Below are positions 52,731 to 62,239 of a DNA stretch of 64,000 nucleotides, in pieces. Position numbers and translations under genes: made by a program. The notes under the pieces are model-generated. The model made no database searches. It worked only from the letters and a program-made list of their open reading frames with translations, and was not told where the DNA came from. Origin of the DNA: an uncultured Cohaesibacter sp. (GTDB taxonomy: Bacteria; Pseudomonadota; Alphaproteobacteria; Rhizobiales; Cohaesibacteraceae); contig NZ_OY821667.1 of the NCBI RefSeq assembly GCF_963682185.1, forward strand, positions 3,051,501 to 3,115,500, in the 5' to 3' direction. Numbering within the stretch: the stretch's first letter is position 1; each line of letters opens with the position of its first letter.

Positions 52731-54758
52731 ATGTATCGTATAGGGTTCGATGTGGGCGGTACGTTTACCGACTTTACAGCAATTGACACATCAAGCGGAC
52801 GAGCAACTCACTACAAAACGTCTTCTACGCCACATGATCCTTCTGAAGCAATTGAGACAGGATTGCGTTACTATGTGGAAGAGCTCGGCATAGCCCCTGA
52901 CTCGTTCGAATTCGTAGGTCACGGAACCACAGTCGCGACCAATATGGTCATTGAGCGACGTGGCGTTCCTACGGCATTGCTGACCACAAAAGGGGCTCGA
53001 GACGTTCTGGAAATTGGACGTCAGACCCGACCTCATTTGTACGACTACTTCATCACCAAGCCGGAACCTTTAGTCGAGCGCTATATGGCGCTTGAAATTA
53101 GAGAGAGGCTAAACTCTGATGGAGATGTCCTGACGCCTCTTAATGAAGACGATGTGCGTGCTGCTGGTGAACAGATTCGAAAAGAAGGCATCCAAGCTGT
53201 TGCCGTCTGCTTCCTTCATGCCTACAGGGATGGTTGCCACGAGGAACGGGCCGCTGAAATCCTGCGGGAAATGCTACCCGATGTCTATATTTCAATCTCT
53301 TCACGGGTTCTGCCTGAATTTCGCGAATTCGAGCGATTTTCCACGACGGTTATCAACGCTTATATCGGTCCCCGCATGGACCGATATCTTGCAAGATTTC
53401 TTCAGCGTCTTGACGATATCGGTTTCACGACCGCACCGCGCACGATCCATTCCAATGGCGGCCTAATGTCCGTTGCTTCGGTACGAGAATATCCTGTTCG
53501 TACATGCCTGTCCGGTCCTGCCGCCGGTGTGGTTGGGGCTGCCAAGGTTGCCGGCGCTTCGGGGATCCAGAATATTGTCACTTATGATGTTGGAGGTACT
53601 TCAACTGACGTTTCTCTGGTTTTGGAAGGACGCCCCGCCTTCACCACGAACAGACTTGTTGCTGACTATCCCGTGCGATGTCCGATGCTGGATATCAATG
53701 TGATTGGTGCTGGGGGCGGGTCGATTGCCGCCCTGGATGATGCCGGAGCGTTGAAAGTGGGCCCGCGTTCTGCTGGGGCATATCCCGGGCCGGTTGCCTA
53801 TGGCCAAGGCGGGAAGGAACCAACAACGACGGATGCTAACCTTGTTCTTGGGCGCCTCAATGACGACACCCTGCTTTCGGGGCGCATGAGCGTGGACAAG
53901 GAAGCCGCGCGCGAGGCAATCGCTAGACTTATAGCCAACCCTCTTGGCTTGAGCGTCGAAGATGCCGCGCTCGGTATCTTGCGCATCGCCGTTGCGAATA
54001 TGGGACGTGCGATCAGGGCAGTTTCAACCGAGAAAGGGCACCGGCTACAGGATTTTGCACTCTTCGCCTATGGCGGTGCTGGTCCCTTGCATGCGGCAGC
54101 TGTCGCCGTTGAGACAGGCATCAGCAAAGTGATCGTACCAGCGCAACCCGGAACCATGTGTGCCAGGGGAATTCTCCTATCTGACGTAGGGTTCGACTTC
54201 GTACGCACGGGCGTGTCTACTGCGAGAAAGGAAAGCTGGTCGAGTATCAAAACTGCATTCGAAGAGATGCTAGAGCAAGGCAACGAATGGCTCGATGGTG
54301 AGAATATCCCCGAGGACAAGCGTTCCATGCTCTATGTGGTCGACGCACGCTATGACGGTCAGAACCATGAGGTGCAGGTCAATTTGGAATCTGGAGCGGA
54401 TGCAGATTTTGAAACCTTCATGGATGGCTTCCGAGCCGCACATCGGCAAGAATACGGCTATGATATTGATGGAAGAGACGTTGAAATAGTCAATCTGCGA
54501 CTATCGGTCAAAGGTGATGCGTCGGCTACGCCAGAAACCAACTATATTGCAGAGGAAGGTGATCCAGTCATTGGATCGAGACTGGTCTATTTCGACGGGG
54601 GCTGGTTCAAGACCAGTATTTATGAGCGTTCTCGTCTTTCTATTGGGCCGATCATTCAGGGCCCTGCCATCATACAGGAGATGTCTTCCACTACCATCGT
54701 AGAGCCAAATCAAACACTTTATGTCGATTCCACTGGCACCATGATTATCGAGGTTTGA
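52731..54758 (+). CDS. Hydantoinase/oxoprolinase A subunit (HyuA-like, ATP-dependent)
   Basis: This 675-residue protein has the hydantoinase A layout: actin-like ATPase N-terminus with GFDVGGTFTDFTAID at residues 4-18, the motif GHGTTVATNMVIERRG, then DVGGTSTDVSLV and NVIGAGGGSIAALDDAG, and a C-terminal lobe ending EPNQTLYVDSTG. Family members open cyclic amides such as 5-oxoproline or N-methylhydantoin using ATP, or act in acetone/acetophenone carboxylases. The B subunit starts four bases after the stop, forming the usual pair. Preceding TRAP genes suggest the substrate is imported as an organic acid or its ring form. Exact substrate is unknown. Confidence 0.92.
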   Translation: MYRIGFDVGGTFTDFTAIDTSSGRATHYKTSSTPHDPSEAIETGLRYYVEELGIAPDSFEFVGHGTTVATNMVIERRGVPTALLTTKGARDVLEIGRQTRPHLYDYFITKPEPLVERYMALEIRERLNSDGDVLTPLNEDDVRAAGEQIRKEGIQAVAVCFLHAYRDGCHEERAAEILREMLPDVYISISSRVLPEFREFERFSTTVINAYIGPRMDRYLARFLQRLDDIGFTTAPRTIHSNGGLMSVASVREYPVRTCLSGPAAGVVGAAKVAGASGIQNIVTYDVGGTSTDVSLVLEGRPAFTTNRLVADYPVRCPMLDINVIGAGGGSIAALDDAGALKVGPRSAGAYPGPVAYGQGGKEPTTTDANLVLGRLNDDTLLSGRMSVDKEAAREAIARLIANPLGLSVEDAALGILRIAVANMGRAIRAVSTEKGHRLQDFALFAYGGAGPLHAAAVAVETGISKVIVPAQPGTMCARGILLSDVGFDFVRTGVSTARKESWSSIKTAFEEMLEQGNEWLDGENIPEDKRSMLYVVDARYDGQNHEVQVNLESGADADFETFMDGFRAAHRQEYGYDIDGRDVEIVNLRLSVKGDASATPETNYIAEEGDPVIGSRLVYFDGGWFKTSIYERSRLSIGPIIQGPAIIQEMSSTTIVEPNQTLYVDSTGTMIIEV

Positions 54759-54762
54759 AACC

Positions 54763-56481
54763 ATGTCACAAGCAAATCAAAAAGGGCTTTCAGATCCCAT
54801 TGCAATGGAAGTGTTTACCAACCGTCTGCTCGCGGTTGCTGATGAAATCGGCACTTCGATGATCAGGGCTTCCTTTTCTTCCAACATCAAGGAACGCAAG
54901 GACTGCTCGGTCGCGCTATTTTCTGCTGACGGGCGCCTGATTGCGCAAGCCAGTCACATTCCTCTTCATCTTGGTTCTCTTTTGGGCGCAGTCGGTGCCG
55001 TTCTCCAACGGTATCCCCTCGATAGTATGGTTGATGGAGACGTATTTATCTGCAATGACCCTTATGTCGCTGGCGGAACACATACGCCGGATATTTCAGT
55101 CGTTACTCCAATTTTTGTCGATGGCAAACCAAGGTACTTTACCGCCAATATTGGCCACCACAGTGACGTAGGGGGAACGGTTCCTGGATCCATTCATGGG
55201 GGCGCACGATCCATTTATGAAGAAGGTCTTCGGTTGCCTGTGATGAAGCTCTATCGTGCAGGAGTTCTGGACGAAGACCTTCTGGACATGATTGCGCTCA
55301 ATTCTCGCTCTCCAGAGGAGCGCTCGCTCGATATCAAGGTTCAGGCATCCGCCAACCAGCGTGGTGCACGGCTTCTACATGAACTAACTGATACGCTCGG
55401 AGTTGATAAGGTGGACGCTCTGGTCGAGGATCTGTTCGCTTATACCTCTCAACGACTCAGAAATCGTATTGCAGAAATGAAGGACGGCTCAGCAAGCTTT
55501 CGCTCCAAGATTGAAAGTGACGGTATAAACTCGGTCGAGGTGCCCATTCAGGCCAATGTCACGGTAAAGGGCGATCGCTTGATTGTTGATTTCGAAGGCA
55601 CAGGCCCTCAAGCCAAAGGAGGCTTGAATGTGGTTGCCTCTGCGCTCAATGCTTCGGTTTACTATGTGGTCAAGGCTCTGTTGGATCCATATCTGTTACC
55701 CAACTCTGGCATGTTTGACGGTGTTGAGATTGCCGCGCCTGTCGGAAGCCTTCTCAATCCCATACAGCCCGCGGCTACAGGGGCCCGCTCGATTACCTGT
55801 AACAAGGTAGTGCGCGCGCTCATTGGTGCCTTCTCCCAACTCTTGCCTGAAGAAAAGGCACAGGCCGCAGGACAGGATATCGTGCCTGTTATGGTGTTTG
55901 CAGGAAAACGACGTGGACGCAATGAAGGCTATGTCTATCTGGAATCCATAGGGGGCGGCGCTGGAGCGAGATATCAGGGCAACGGCATGGATGGTGTGCA
56001 TGTTCACATAACGAACTCTTCCAATTTGCCTATAGAGCCATTGGAAATCGAGTATGACCTTTTGGTCGATGAATATGCATTGGTTGAAGACAGCGCCGGA
56101 GGTGGCCGCTATCGCGGCGGTATGGGTATTGCGAGACAGATTTCGGCTCCCCATGGTGATGTTGTCTTTACCGCTCGATCCGATGGACACAAGGAAGGTG
56201 CCCCTGGTGTTCAGGGCGGTACGGATGGGCGACCGGCGAGTCTCAAGAAAAATGCCAACACCAACAAGGTTGAAGAGCTTAGCCCGATGGTTGCCAGTCT
56301 GGCACTTGGCCCGGGTGAGAATGTTCGCCTGGAGACACCCGGAGGTGGCGGGTATGGATCTCCGCTAGAACGGAATGTCTCTGCCCTCGCGACCGAATTG
56401 CGTGATGGGCGTATCAGTCGACATCGTGCAGAGGCTATTTATGGCGATGAAAAAGTCGCTCAAGCGCTCTCACAGATCTAG
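54763..56481 (+). CDS. Hydantoinase/oxoprolinase B subunit (HyuB-like)
   Basis: This 572-residue partner of HyuA has the typical start DPIAMEVFTNRLLAVADEIG, SHIPLHLGSLLGAVGAVL, FICNDPYVAGGTHTPDISVV and the His-rich IGHHSDVGGTVPGS, which may bind metal, and the C-terminal glycine-rich LETPGGGGYG. With HyuA it should form an ATP-dependent cyclic amidase. It ends the operon; a strong shared terminator lies between it and the convergent flavoprotein operon. Confidence 0.93.
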   Translation: MSQANQKGLSDPIAMEVFTNRLLAVADEIGTSMIRASFSSNIKERKDCSVALFSADGRLIAQASHIPLHLGSLLGAVGAVLQRYPLDSMVDGDVFICNDPYVAGGTHTPDISVVTPIFVDGKPRYFTANIGHHSDVGGTVPGSIHGGARSIYEEGLRLPVMKLYRAGVLDEDLLDMIALNSRSPEERSLDIKVQASANQRGARLLHELTDTLGVDKVDALVEDLFAYTSQRLRNRIAEMKDGSASFRSKIESDGINSVEVPIQANVTVKGDRLIVDFEGTGPQAKGGLNVVASALNASVYYVVKALLDPYLLPNSGMFDGVEIAAPVGSLLNPIQPAATGARSITCNKVVRALIGAFSQLLPEEKAQAAGQDIVPVMVFAGKRRGRNEGYVYLESIGGGAGARYQGNGMDGVHVHITNSSNLPIEPLEIEYDLLVDEYALVEDSAGGGRYRGGMGIARQISAPHGDVVFTARSDGHKEGAPGVQGGTDGRPASLKKNANTNKVEELSPMVASLALGPGENVRLETPGGGGYGSPLERNVSALATELRDGRISRHRAEAIYGDEKVAQALSQI

Positions 56482-56500
56482 ACGTAAGCACAAAGCAATA

Positions 56501-56536
56501 AAGAAGGCGCACTTATCATTGCGCCTTCTTTCTATT
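56501..56536. terminator. Bidirectional terminator between hyuB and the flavoprotein operon
   Basis: AAGAAGGCGCA pairs with TGCGCCTTCTT around an eight-base loop, with A-rich and T-rich flanks on the two sides. Confidence 0.88.
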
Positions 56537-56564
56537 TGAAGCGTCTCTTGCTGTCAGTGCAAAC

Positions 56565-57695
56565 TTAAACTTGGTCAGATGTTTCTCTTGCAAAGCGATC
56601 AATACTGAACGGCTCAAATTCCGCTGGTCGAATACCGCTTTCGATAAAGTCTGCCATCAACATTCCAACACCTGGGCCTAACTGAAAACCATGAGCGGAA
56701 AAGCCGAAGGCGTGAAATGCATTATCGTGCTGGCTTGAACGTCCAATGACGGGTACGTTATCTGGTGTATAACCCTCAATGCCGGACCAGGCTCTCTGAA
56801 CAATGGCTTTTCGCATAATGGGAAATACATCCTTCGCTGTGCTCGCGGTCTTTTGCAGCTGATGAAAATCGATATCCGTGCGATTGTCATCAATATTGGC
56901 GCGCCCACGTCGCGCTCCGCCTATGATGACCGTTCCATTGGCCATTTGCTTGAAGGATAGTGGCCTTGATGCTGTCCCCACGACTGCAGAGCAGAAGGGG
57001 GAGAGTGGCTGGGTAACGATCATAAGAGGTGCGACTGCCTCTATGGGGGCAAAATCACCTATCTGGGCAGCCAACTTCCCAGCCCATGCCCCTGCGCAAT
57101 TAAGCAATATGGGAGCACAATAGGTTCCAACAGGAGTTGATATCTCCCAAAGGTCTTGTTGCTTATGAATGCGCTCAACGCGTTCATTCTCGAATAATCT
57201 GACGCCGAGTTTTCGGGCCTTATTGGCAAACGCCATTGTTGTCCAGAATGGCTGGGCATACCCGTCCATGGACATCAGCCCCCCTATACAATCTTGTGTG
57301 ACTGCGGGCAGATAGGACTTTGTCTCGGATTCACTGATCATCTGTTCATGGCTGTAACCAAGAGCTGCGACGTCATCGGCGCGTTTCTGCAAGATAGCCA
57401 TATCCCCATCAGAAAGTGCCACCTTGATTTGCGGTGCGGGTTGAAACCCACACTCATCGTCCAAAATATCGGAAAGTCTGTTCCATAGCTTCATGGAAAA
57501 GCAAGAGAGAGCGATTTCTCTTAAATCCCGCCCGAGACGACGGACACCACCGGCATTCACACCCGAAGCGTGACGCGCGATCGTATCTTTCTCAACAAGA
57601 ATGACTGACATGCCTTTTTGTGCAGCAAAAAGAGCGGTGGCACATCCTTGTATTCCGCCGCCTATGATCAATAGATCCGCCGTTGCCTTCGTCAT
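56565..57695 (-). CDS. FAD-binding oxidoreductase, HcnC/opine oxidase-like (DAO family)
   Basis: This 376-residue flavoprotein starts with LLIIGGGIQGCATALFAAQKG and continues with ARHASGVNAGGVRRLGRDLREI; the C-terminus has RAWSGIEGYTPDNVPVIGRSS and FGFSAHGFQLGPGVG, both DAO-family features. Together with the two genes upstream (59151-59432 and 57754-59154) it forms a set equal in order to HcnA-HcnB-HcnC or opine/hydroxyproline oxidases, in which this subunit is the substrate-oxidising one. It is the last gene of its operon, 58 bp after the second. Confidence 0.9.
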   Translation of the reverse strand: MTKATADLLIIGGGIQGCATALFAAQKGMSVILVEKDTIARHASGVNAGGVRRLGRDLREIALSCFSMKLWNRLSDILDDECGFQPAPQIKVALSDGDMAILQKRADDVAALGYSHEQMISESETKSYLPAVTQDCIGGLMSMDGYAQPFWTTMAFANKARKLGVRLFENERVERIHKQQDLWEISTPVGTYCAPILLNCAGAWAGKLAAQIGDFAPIEAVAPLMIVTQPLSPFCSAVVGTASRPLSFKQMANGTVIIGGARRGRANIDDNRTDIDFHQLQKTASTAKDVFPIMRKAIVQRAWSGIEGYTPDNVPVIGRSSQHDNAFHAFGFSAHGFQLGPGVGMLMADFIESGIRPAEFEPFSIDRFARETSDQV

Positions 57696-57753
57696 GCACT
57701 CTCCAAAAAGTCATTCAGTTGGGCAGGTCTCACTTGCAGAAGGTCGGAACTAT

Positions 57754-59154
57754 TTATTCTTCTGCCTCAAATTCCGCCAGTTCCGAGAGAGTCATGGGTT
57801 TGAGTGGAGGGCGGATCCTGAAATAGTCAACCTCTCCGGGACTTTTGCCGCTTTGTGCTGCAATGAGTCCCGTGACGGTGAGGCCACAGACGCGCCCCTG
57901 GCAAGGCCCCATACCGGAGCGGAGGTATGACTTAACCTGATTGGGGCCCGCAGCATTGTGCTTGACAGAAGCACGTATCTGCCCAGCAGTGATTTCCTCA
58001 CATCTGCAAATGATTGTTTCGTCTGCGGGCGCTAGAGCCTGTTTTGCAGGGGCGTAGAGTGTTTCCAGGAAGGGCCGGACCGCTGCATCAACAGATAGAG
58101 CCTTCTGCAATCGGCTCATCTCGTGGGTTGGTATCGGAAGCCCAGCTTTTTGAGCCACACGCATGACTGTCAGCCGTCCAGCCATCTCAGCGGATTTCGC
58201 TCCCCGAATGCCACCACCGTCTCCAGCAACATAAAGGTTGGCTCGGGAACTCTCTCCGTAGGTGTCGAGATCGGGAAGAAAGGCTTGCTGACTTTCATCC
58301 CAATGATGATCGCAGCGCATGAGACGCGTGATCTGCTGATTTGGCACGACACCGTGGTGTAAAGCGGCCTGTGCACATGGGATTCTCGTTTCTACGCCTT
58401 TGGAAACGAAACGTACAGCTTGAAGTGAGTCGGTACCTTCCAGTGAAACATTCTGGGTATTTCGGTAAAACGGAATTCCCGCTTTTCTAATGCGCCATGT
58501 GAGCTTAAGACCCTTCAGCAGATAACGCCAGCCGCGCACAGCGCCATAAAGATGAGGCACTGCACGAAGATAATTGCCAAAGGGTAACATCTCTACGATT
58601 GCTTTTGGCGGATATCCGGCATCGGCCAATTGAGCCGCAAGAACCAGTAACAATGGGCCATTGCCAACCAGTACCAGATCATCACTGACAATTGAGGCAT
58701 TTTTCATCAAAACCTGAATGGCCCCGGCATTGGTTACCCCAGGCAGCGTCCAGCCCGGTAATGGCATTGGGCGTTCGAGAGCCCCAGTTGCCACAAGTAC
58801 TGCCTTGGCTTCCAATGTGTGGGAGGAACCTTCCCTAGAATAGAAGATCCTGAAACCTTGCTCGACATCTTCCAGATGCCAGACTTGCGCTTTTGGCAAA
58901 TAGCTGCATTCGGCGTTTGCGAGCTCGGAAACCAACGCATCACCCGAGACGTAATCTGGGCCAAGGATTTTCTTCTGCTCTACGCTTGCCTTTTCAACAT
59001 CGCGATAAATCTGCCCACCTGCGTGGGGAGCCTCATCCAGAATTACTGCCTTGAGCCCCCTAGTCCCTGCCTCAATAGCGGCTGCCATACCTGCAGGACC
59101 CGCACCAATGATGGCTATATCAAATGTTGAGGCATTCGATGCACTGATTGTCAT
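57754..59154 (-). CDS. FAD/NAD-dependent oxidoreductase with [2Fe-2S] C-terminus, HcnB/OoxA-like
   Basis: ATG 59154 overlaps the stop of the upstream ferredoxin-like gene (ATGA) and starts just before the FAD motif (IAIIGAGPAGMAAAIEAG). The 466-residue protein has the second dinucleotide site (VLVGNGPLLLVLAAQLADAG) and a C-terminal BFD-like domain with four Cys in CRCEEI and GPCQGRVCG, expected to bind [2Fe-2S]. This is the electron-transfer subunit of HcnABC/opine oxidase-type complexes, passing electrons from the DAO subunit to the membrane. Confidence 0.92.
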   Translation of the reverse strand: MTISASNASTFDIAIIGAGPAGMAAAIEAGTRGLKAVILDEAPHAGGQIYRDVEKASVEQKKILGPDYVSGDALVSELANAECSYLPKAQVWHLEDVEQGFRIFYSREGSSHTLEAKAVLVATGALERPMPLPGWTLPGVTNAGAIQVLMKNASIVSDDLVLVGNGPLLLVLAAQLADAGYPPKAIVEMLPFGNYLRAVPHLYGAVRGWRYLLKGLKLTWRIRKAGIPFYRNTQNVSLEGTDSLQAVRFVSKGVETRIPCAQAALHHGVVPNQQITRLMRCDHHWDESQQAFLPDLDTYGESSRANLYVAGDGGGIRGAKSAEMAGRLTVMRVAQKAGLPIPTHEMSRLQKALSVDAAVRPFLETLYAPAKQALAPADETIICRCEEITAGQIRASVKHNAAGPNQVKSYLRSGMGPCQGRVCGLTVTGLIAAQSGKSPGEVDYFRIRPPLKPMTLSELAEFEAEE

Positions 59155-59432
59155 AGCTTGCCTTTCTGACGTTCGATAACCATCCCGTCCTTGATTTCGG
59201 TCGAGCAGGCTTGGCAATTGGATTGGCCATCAATTGTTACCAGACACTCAAAGCAACTTCCCATGAGGCAGAACGCAGAGCGAGGGCTCTCCGAAACAGG
59301 GGTTTTTCGAAAATGGCTGACATTCGCGGCCAGCAAGGCAGCTGCGACGCTCTCGCCTTCCTGTGCACTGTAGGCCTTTCCATTGAACGTGAAATTTACT
59401 GATTTTAAAATCGGGGTCAGGCGGCGATACAT
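59151..59432 (-). CDS. (2Fe-2S)-binding protein, HcnA-like gamma subunit
   Basis: This 93-residue ferredoxin-like protein has the cysteine pattern C55-x4-C60-x2-C63-x9-C73 in FCLMGSCFECLVTIDGQSNC, which binds one [2Fe-2S] cluster, after a ubiquitin-like start (VNFTFNGKAYSAQEGESVAA). It is the first gene of the three-gene operon, translationally coupled to the next, and divergent from the LysR gene. Confidence 0.9.
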   Translation of the reverse strand: MYRRLTPILKSVNFTFNGKAYSAQEGESVAAALLAANVSHFRKTPVSESPRSAFCLMGSCFECLVTIDGQSNCQACSTEIKDGMVIERQKGKL

Positions 59433-59504
59433 GGTCTTTTATAAAGGCGCTGATGGCAGGCAAAGCGTTACCCTGTCTGTTGAATTTTGTTCTTTAGTCT
59501 TTTG

Positions 59505-59518
59505 ATATCAGATGATAT
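59505..59518. promoter_or_regulatory. Candidate LysR binding dyad in the hcnA-like/LysR spacer
   Basis: ATATCA-GA-TGATAT is a perfect dyad 73 bp before the hcnA-like start and 42 bp before the LysR start. A second imperfect dyad (ATAACAA...TTGTTTAT, about 59526-59549) lies nearer the LysR gene. Confidence 0.45.
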
Positions 59519-59559
59519 AAAGCAAATAACAAATCACTCGTTGTTTATAAATAAATGTT

Positions 59560-60495
59560 ATGGCGATGTTATCTCAACGGTCCCTAGAGGCGTTTCATCT
59601 TGTTCTTGAATGTGGCAGCGTCTCTGGTGCAGCAGAAATGATGCATATTTCGCAGCCTGCAGTAAGCCGACTTATAAGAGATTTGGAAGAGCGGACGGGG
59701 CTCAACTTGTTCACTCGGTTCGGCGGCAAAATCGTTCCTACCCCTGAAGCCAGAGAGCTCGCAATCGAAGTAGGACGCTCATTTATCGGGTTGGCCAGCA
59801 TAGAACAAACGGCAAAGGAAATTCGGCTCGGCAAGCGAAGTTCTCTATCCGTTGCTTCCATGCCAGCACTGGCGACTTCTCTTTTGCCTGATACCATTGA
59901 GGAGCTACTTGCCCAGCACCCGGAATTCCGCGTTTCCTTGCAATCAATGCAGTCACACAATGTGGTGCGAGTTGTGGGGATGAGGCAGTGCCAGTTGGGG
60001 TTCTCCTCCCCCACCAGACAAGAGCATGACATTGACCTAATCAAAACTTTTGACGTGCCATATGTCTGCATCATGCCGACAGGCCACCCGCTCGGCGAAA
60101 AAGAGCAAATAGGTTTTGGTGATATGGCGGGTATCAAGGTGGTCGGCTACAGCGAGAATACTTCGACCGGCTTTCTGATGGAACGACATCTTGCGGGGTT
60201 GGAAATCGCACCCAATGTGATGGCACGTTCTCATCTATCAAACATTATCTCGGAACTCGTACTGCGTGGATTGGGTATTTCCATCACAGACTGCTTTACT
60301 GCCCGAGTGCATGCTTCAAAAGGTGGCCTTGTCAGGCCATTCGAGTGCGACACCCCTTTCAGCTTCGCAATAATACGACCAAGAGGGATGCCTGTCGGAC
60401 CTGACCTCGAACATTGCCTAGAGATCTTTGATCAACAGTTTGAAAGGCTGCGCCAGGAGCAGATTGCTCAAGGTCTGATGCTGGCTGAACATTAG
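59560..60495 (+). CDS. LysR family regulator, OccR/NocR-like
   Basis: This 311-residue regulator has the winged helix SGAAEMMHISQPAVSRLIRDLEERTG and the continuation LFTRFGGKIVPTPEARELAIEVGRSF, and the segment LSVASMPALATSLLP, which closely recalls opine regulators OccR and NocR of Agrobacterium. It is divergent from the HcnABC/opine oxidase-like operon and is its likely activator, responding to the substrate. ATG 59566 is an alternative start; the promoter spacer contains a perfect dyad. Confidence 0.9.
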   Translation: MAMLSQRSLEAFHLVLECGSVSGAAEMMHISQPAVSRLIRDLEERTGLNLFTRFGGKIVPTPEARELAIEVGRSFIGLASIEQTAKEIRLGKRSSLSVASMPALATSLLPDTIEELLAQHPEFRVSLQSMQSHNVVRVVGMRQCQLGFSSPTRQEHDIDLIKTFDVPYVCIMPTGHPLGEKEQIGFGDMAGIKVVGYSENTSTGFLMERHLAGLEIAPNVMARSHLSNIISELVLRGLGISITDCFTARVHASKGGLVRPFECDTPFSFAIIRPRGMPVGPDLEHCLEIFDQQFERLRQEQIAQGLMLAEH

Positions 60496-60716
60496 TCTTT
60501 CGTGGTTATATCAGTGTCGATTGAGACACATTCTTGCAGACAGCAGCATTTGTGTACCGCATGTATCAGGATTGCTTATGCTTATGTGCGAACAAATCAT
60601 AAGACTTACTTTTCGCTTCCCCATATAAATAGTTTGATATTCTTCAAAATATCCTGGTTCTTGATTGTCGCCTCTAGGTCGACATGACCCATTTTAATGC
60701 TGAAACGGAAAAGACT

Positions 60717-61169
60717 ATGACTTGGAAAATCTACCTGTCGGGAGAAATTCATACTGACTGGCGCGAACAGATCGAAACGGGAGCCAAAGCGCTAGACTTG
60801 CCTGTTTCCTTTTATGCTCCGGTAACAGATCACGAATCTTCAGATGACTGTGGTGTTGCCATTCTCGGTGCAGAAGATCAGAAATTTTGGCATGACCACA
60901 AAGGCGCTAAAGTCAACGCCATCCGAACCAAGACCTTGATGGAGAATTCGGATATCGTTGTTGTTCGCTTTGGTGAAAAATACAAGCAATGGAATGCTGC
61001 ATTCGATGCAGGTTATGCCTCCGCACTAGGAAAGCCATTGATCGTGATGCACGGTCCTGAGCATCAGCATCCACTTAAGGAAGTTGACGCAGCAGCCTTG
61101 GCTGTAACTGAAACTCCAGATCAGGTTGTCAAAATTCTTCAATATGTCATCGAAGGCAAACTTTCCTGA
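60717..61169 (+). CDS. YtoQ family protein
   Basis: ATG 60717 starts the conserved part (MTWKIYLSGEIHTDWREQIE); an in-frame ATG at 60684 is less likely. The 150-residue protein belongs to the YtoQ family, with a nucleoside deoxyribosyltransferase-like fold (GEIHTDW, KTLMENSDIVVVRFGEKYKQWNAAFDAGYA). Function is unknown. It stands alone between the LysR gene and decayed DNA. Confidence 0.88.
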   Translation: MTWKIYLSGEIHTDWREQIETGAKALDLPVSFYAPVTDHESSDDCGVAILGAEDQKFWHDHKGAKVNAIRTKTLMENSDIVVVRFGEKYKQWNAAFDAGYASALGKPLIVMHGPEHQHPLKEVDAAALAVTETPDQVVKILQYVIEGKLS

Positions 61170-61793
61170 TATCATAGGTCTTCCAGAACGGATCTTGGGA
61201 TATTCTAGAGCATTCCTGCGCTATTAAGAGGGGGGCGAGAATTCCCAATTTCCCTCATTCGAAAATCAACAACAACGTAGCTGACATAACAAGATCGACC
61301 CAAGGTCACTGAATTCGAGGGGCTCTGAGACTTGGCTAACAAGCGCGCACGTCTATAAAGGTTTGATCGCTGAATCGCTTCGTAGCTTCTCATGGGTGAA
61401 CATTTGTGGAAATTATCAGCATATATTTCTTTAAAATTTGGGCGCCCGTTGAAATTGCCACAATGCGCCTAGTGCTCTTTGCAATGCCTTGCCGTTGTTG
61501 CCTAAGATCTTGCTCTTGGGGCAAAAGACCGCTATTCGCCCAGATTGCCGGCGGCGCTTCCGAAGCCCTCTAAATCTTCGCGCGGCTCCTAATGTCCCCT
61601 TTGTCCGAGCCCTCGACCGGCTAAAAATGCTGCGCTTCAATCGAATGTCAGGAATGGGGAAGCAGGCTTCTGGGATGTAGCTCCCGGCGAGTGGCTGGTT
61701 TGGGCTGTGATTGCTATTAACGAGCAGCTAAACTGATCTCGTACACCACTGGCTAACTTTCAGCTTGGAGAGTTGGTTACGACCTTGTCGGAG
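61170..61793. other. Gene-free stretch between ytoQ and a LysR fragment
   Basis: About 620 bp show no recognisable gene. Short frames on both strands at 61,431-61,680 have skewed composition and no family resemblance. It is probably decayed DNA. Confidence 0.45.
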
Positions 61794-62216
61794 CTAACCA
61801 AACACTTCTCCTATTCTGTCGAGCGTGCGCCGCACTTCAGGTAGGTGGCGATCCTCTTCATGAGTGACAAGCCATTGATCATGCTCAAGATCGTCGATCT
61901 CTGTGCCGACTTGTTCCACCCCCTTCCGCGCCTGTCCAACATATGTGGGTAGAAGTGCTCGGCCTATTCCGACAAGCATGAGATCAAGAGCAAGACGAGG
62001 AGTATTGACTTCAGCAGCTATCTGATCACCGCACCGTTCGCGCACCCATCTTGCAGAAGGAGTGTCCGCGTGGACAACGATCCAACGATCCGGGGCTCCA
62101 GATGCTGCGAAGGGTGCGAACGTAACGCGGCGCATTTTGCGTGCGGCCAATCCGGTCTGTGTCGGGCGCTGTGAGCGAAATCCTATCGATGCCTCTCGCC
62201 GTTGTATGGACAGCAC
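61794..62216 (-). pseudogene. LysR-type regulator, C-terminal fragment
   Basis: About 140 codons match the C-terminal effector-binding lobes of a LysR protein (LSIQRREASIGFRSQRPTQT, then RLALDLMLVGIGRALLPTYVG) and end normally with a stop. The helix-turn-helix half is missing: just upstream (to the right) an IS3-type fragment begins, so an insertion or deletion removed it. No function remains. Confidence 0.75.
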
Positions 62217-62239
62217 ATCTTCGCCCTGAAGAAGTCGAA

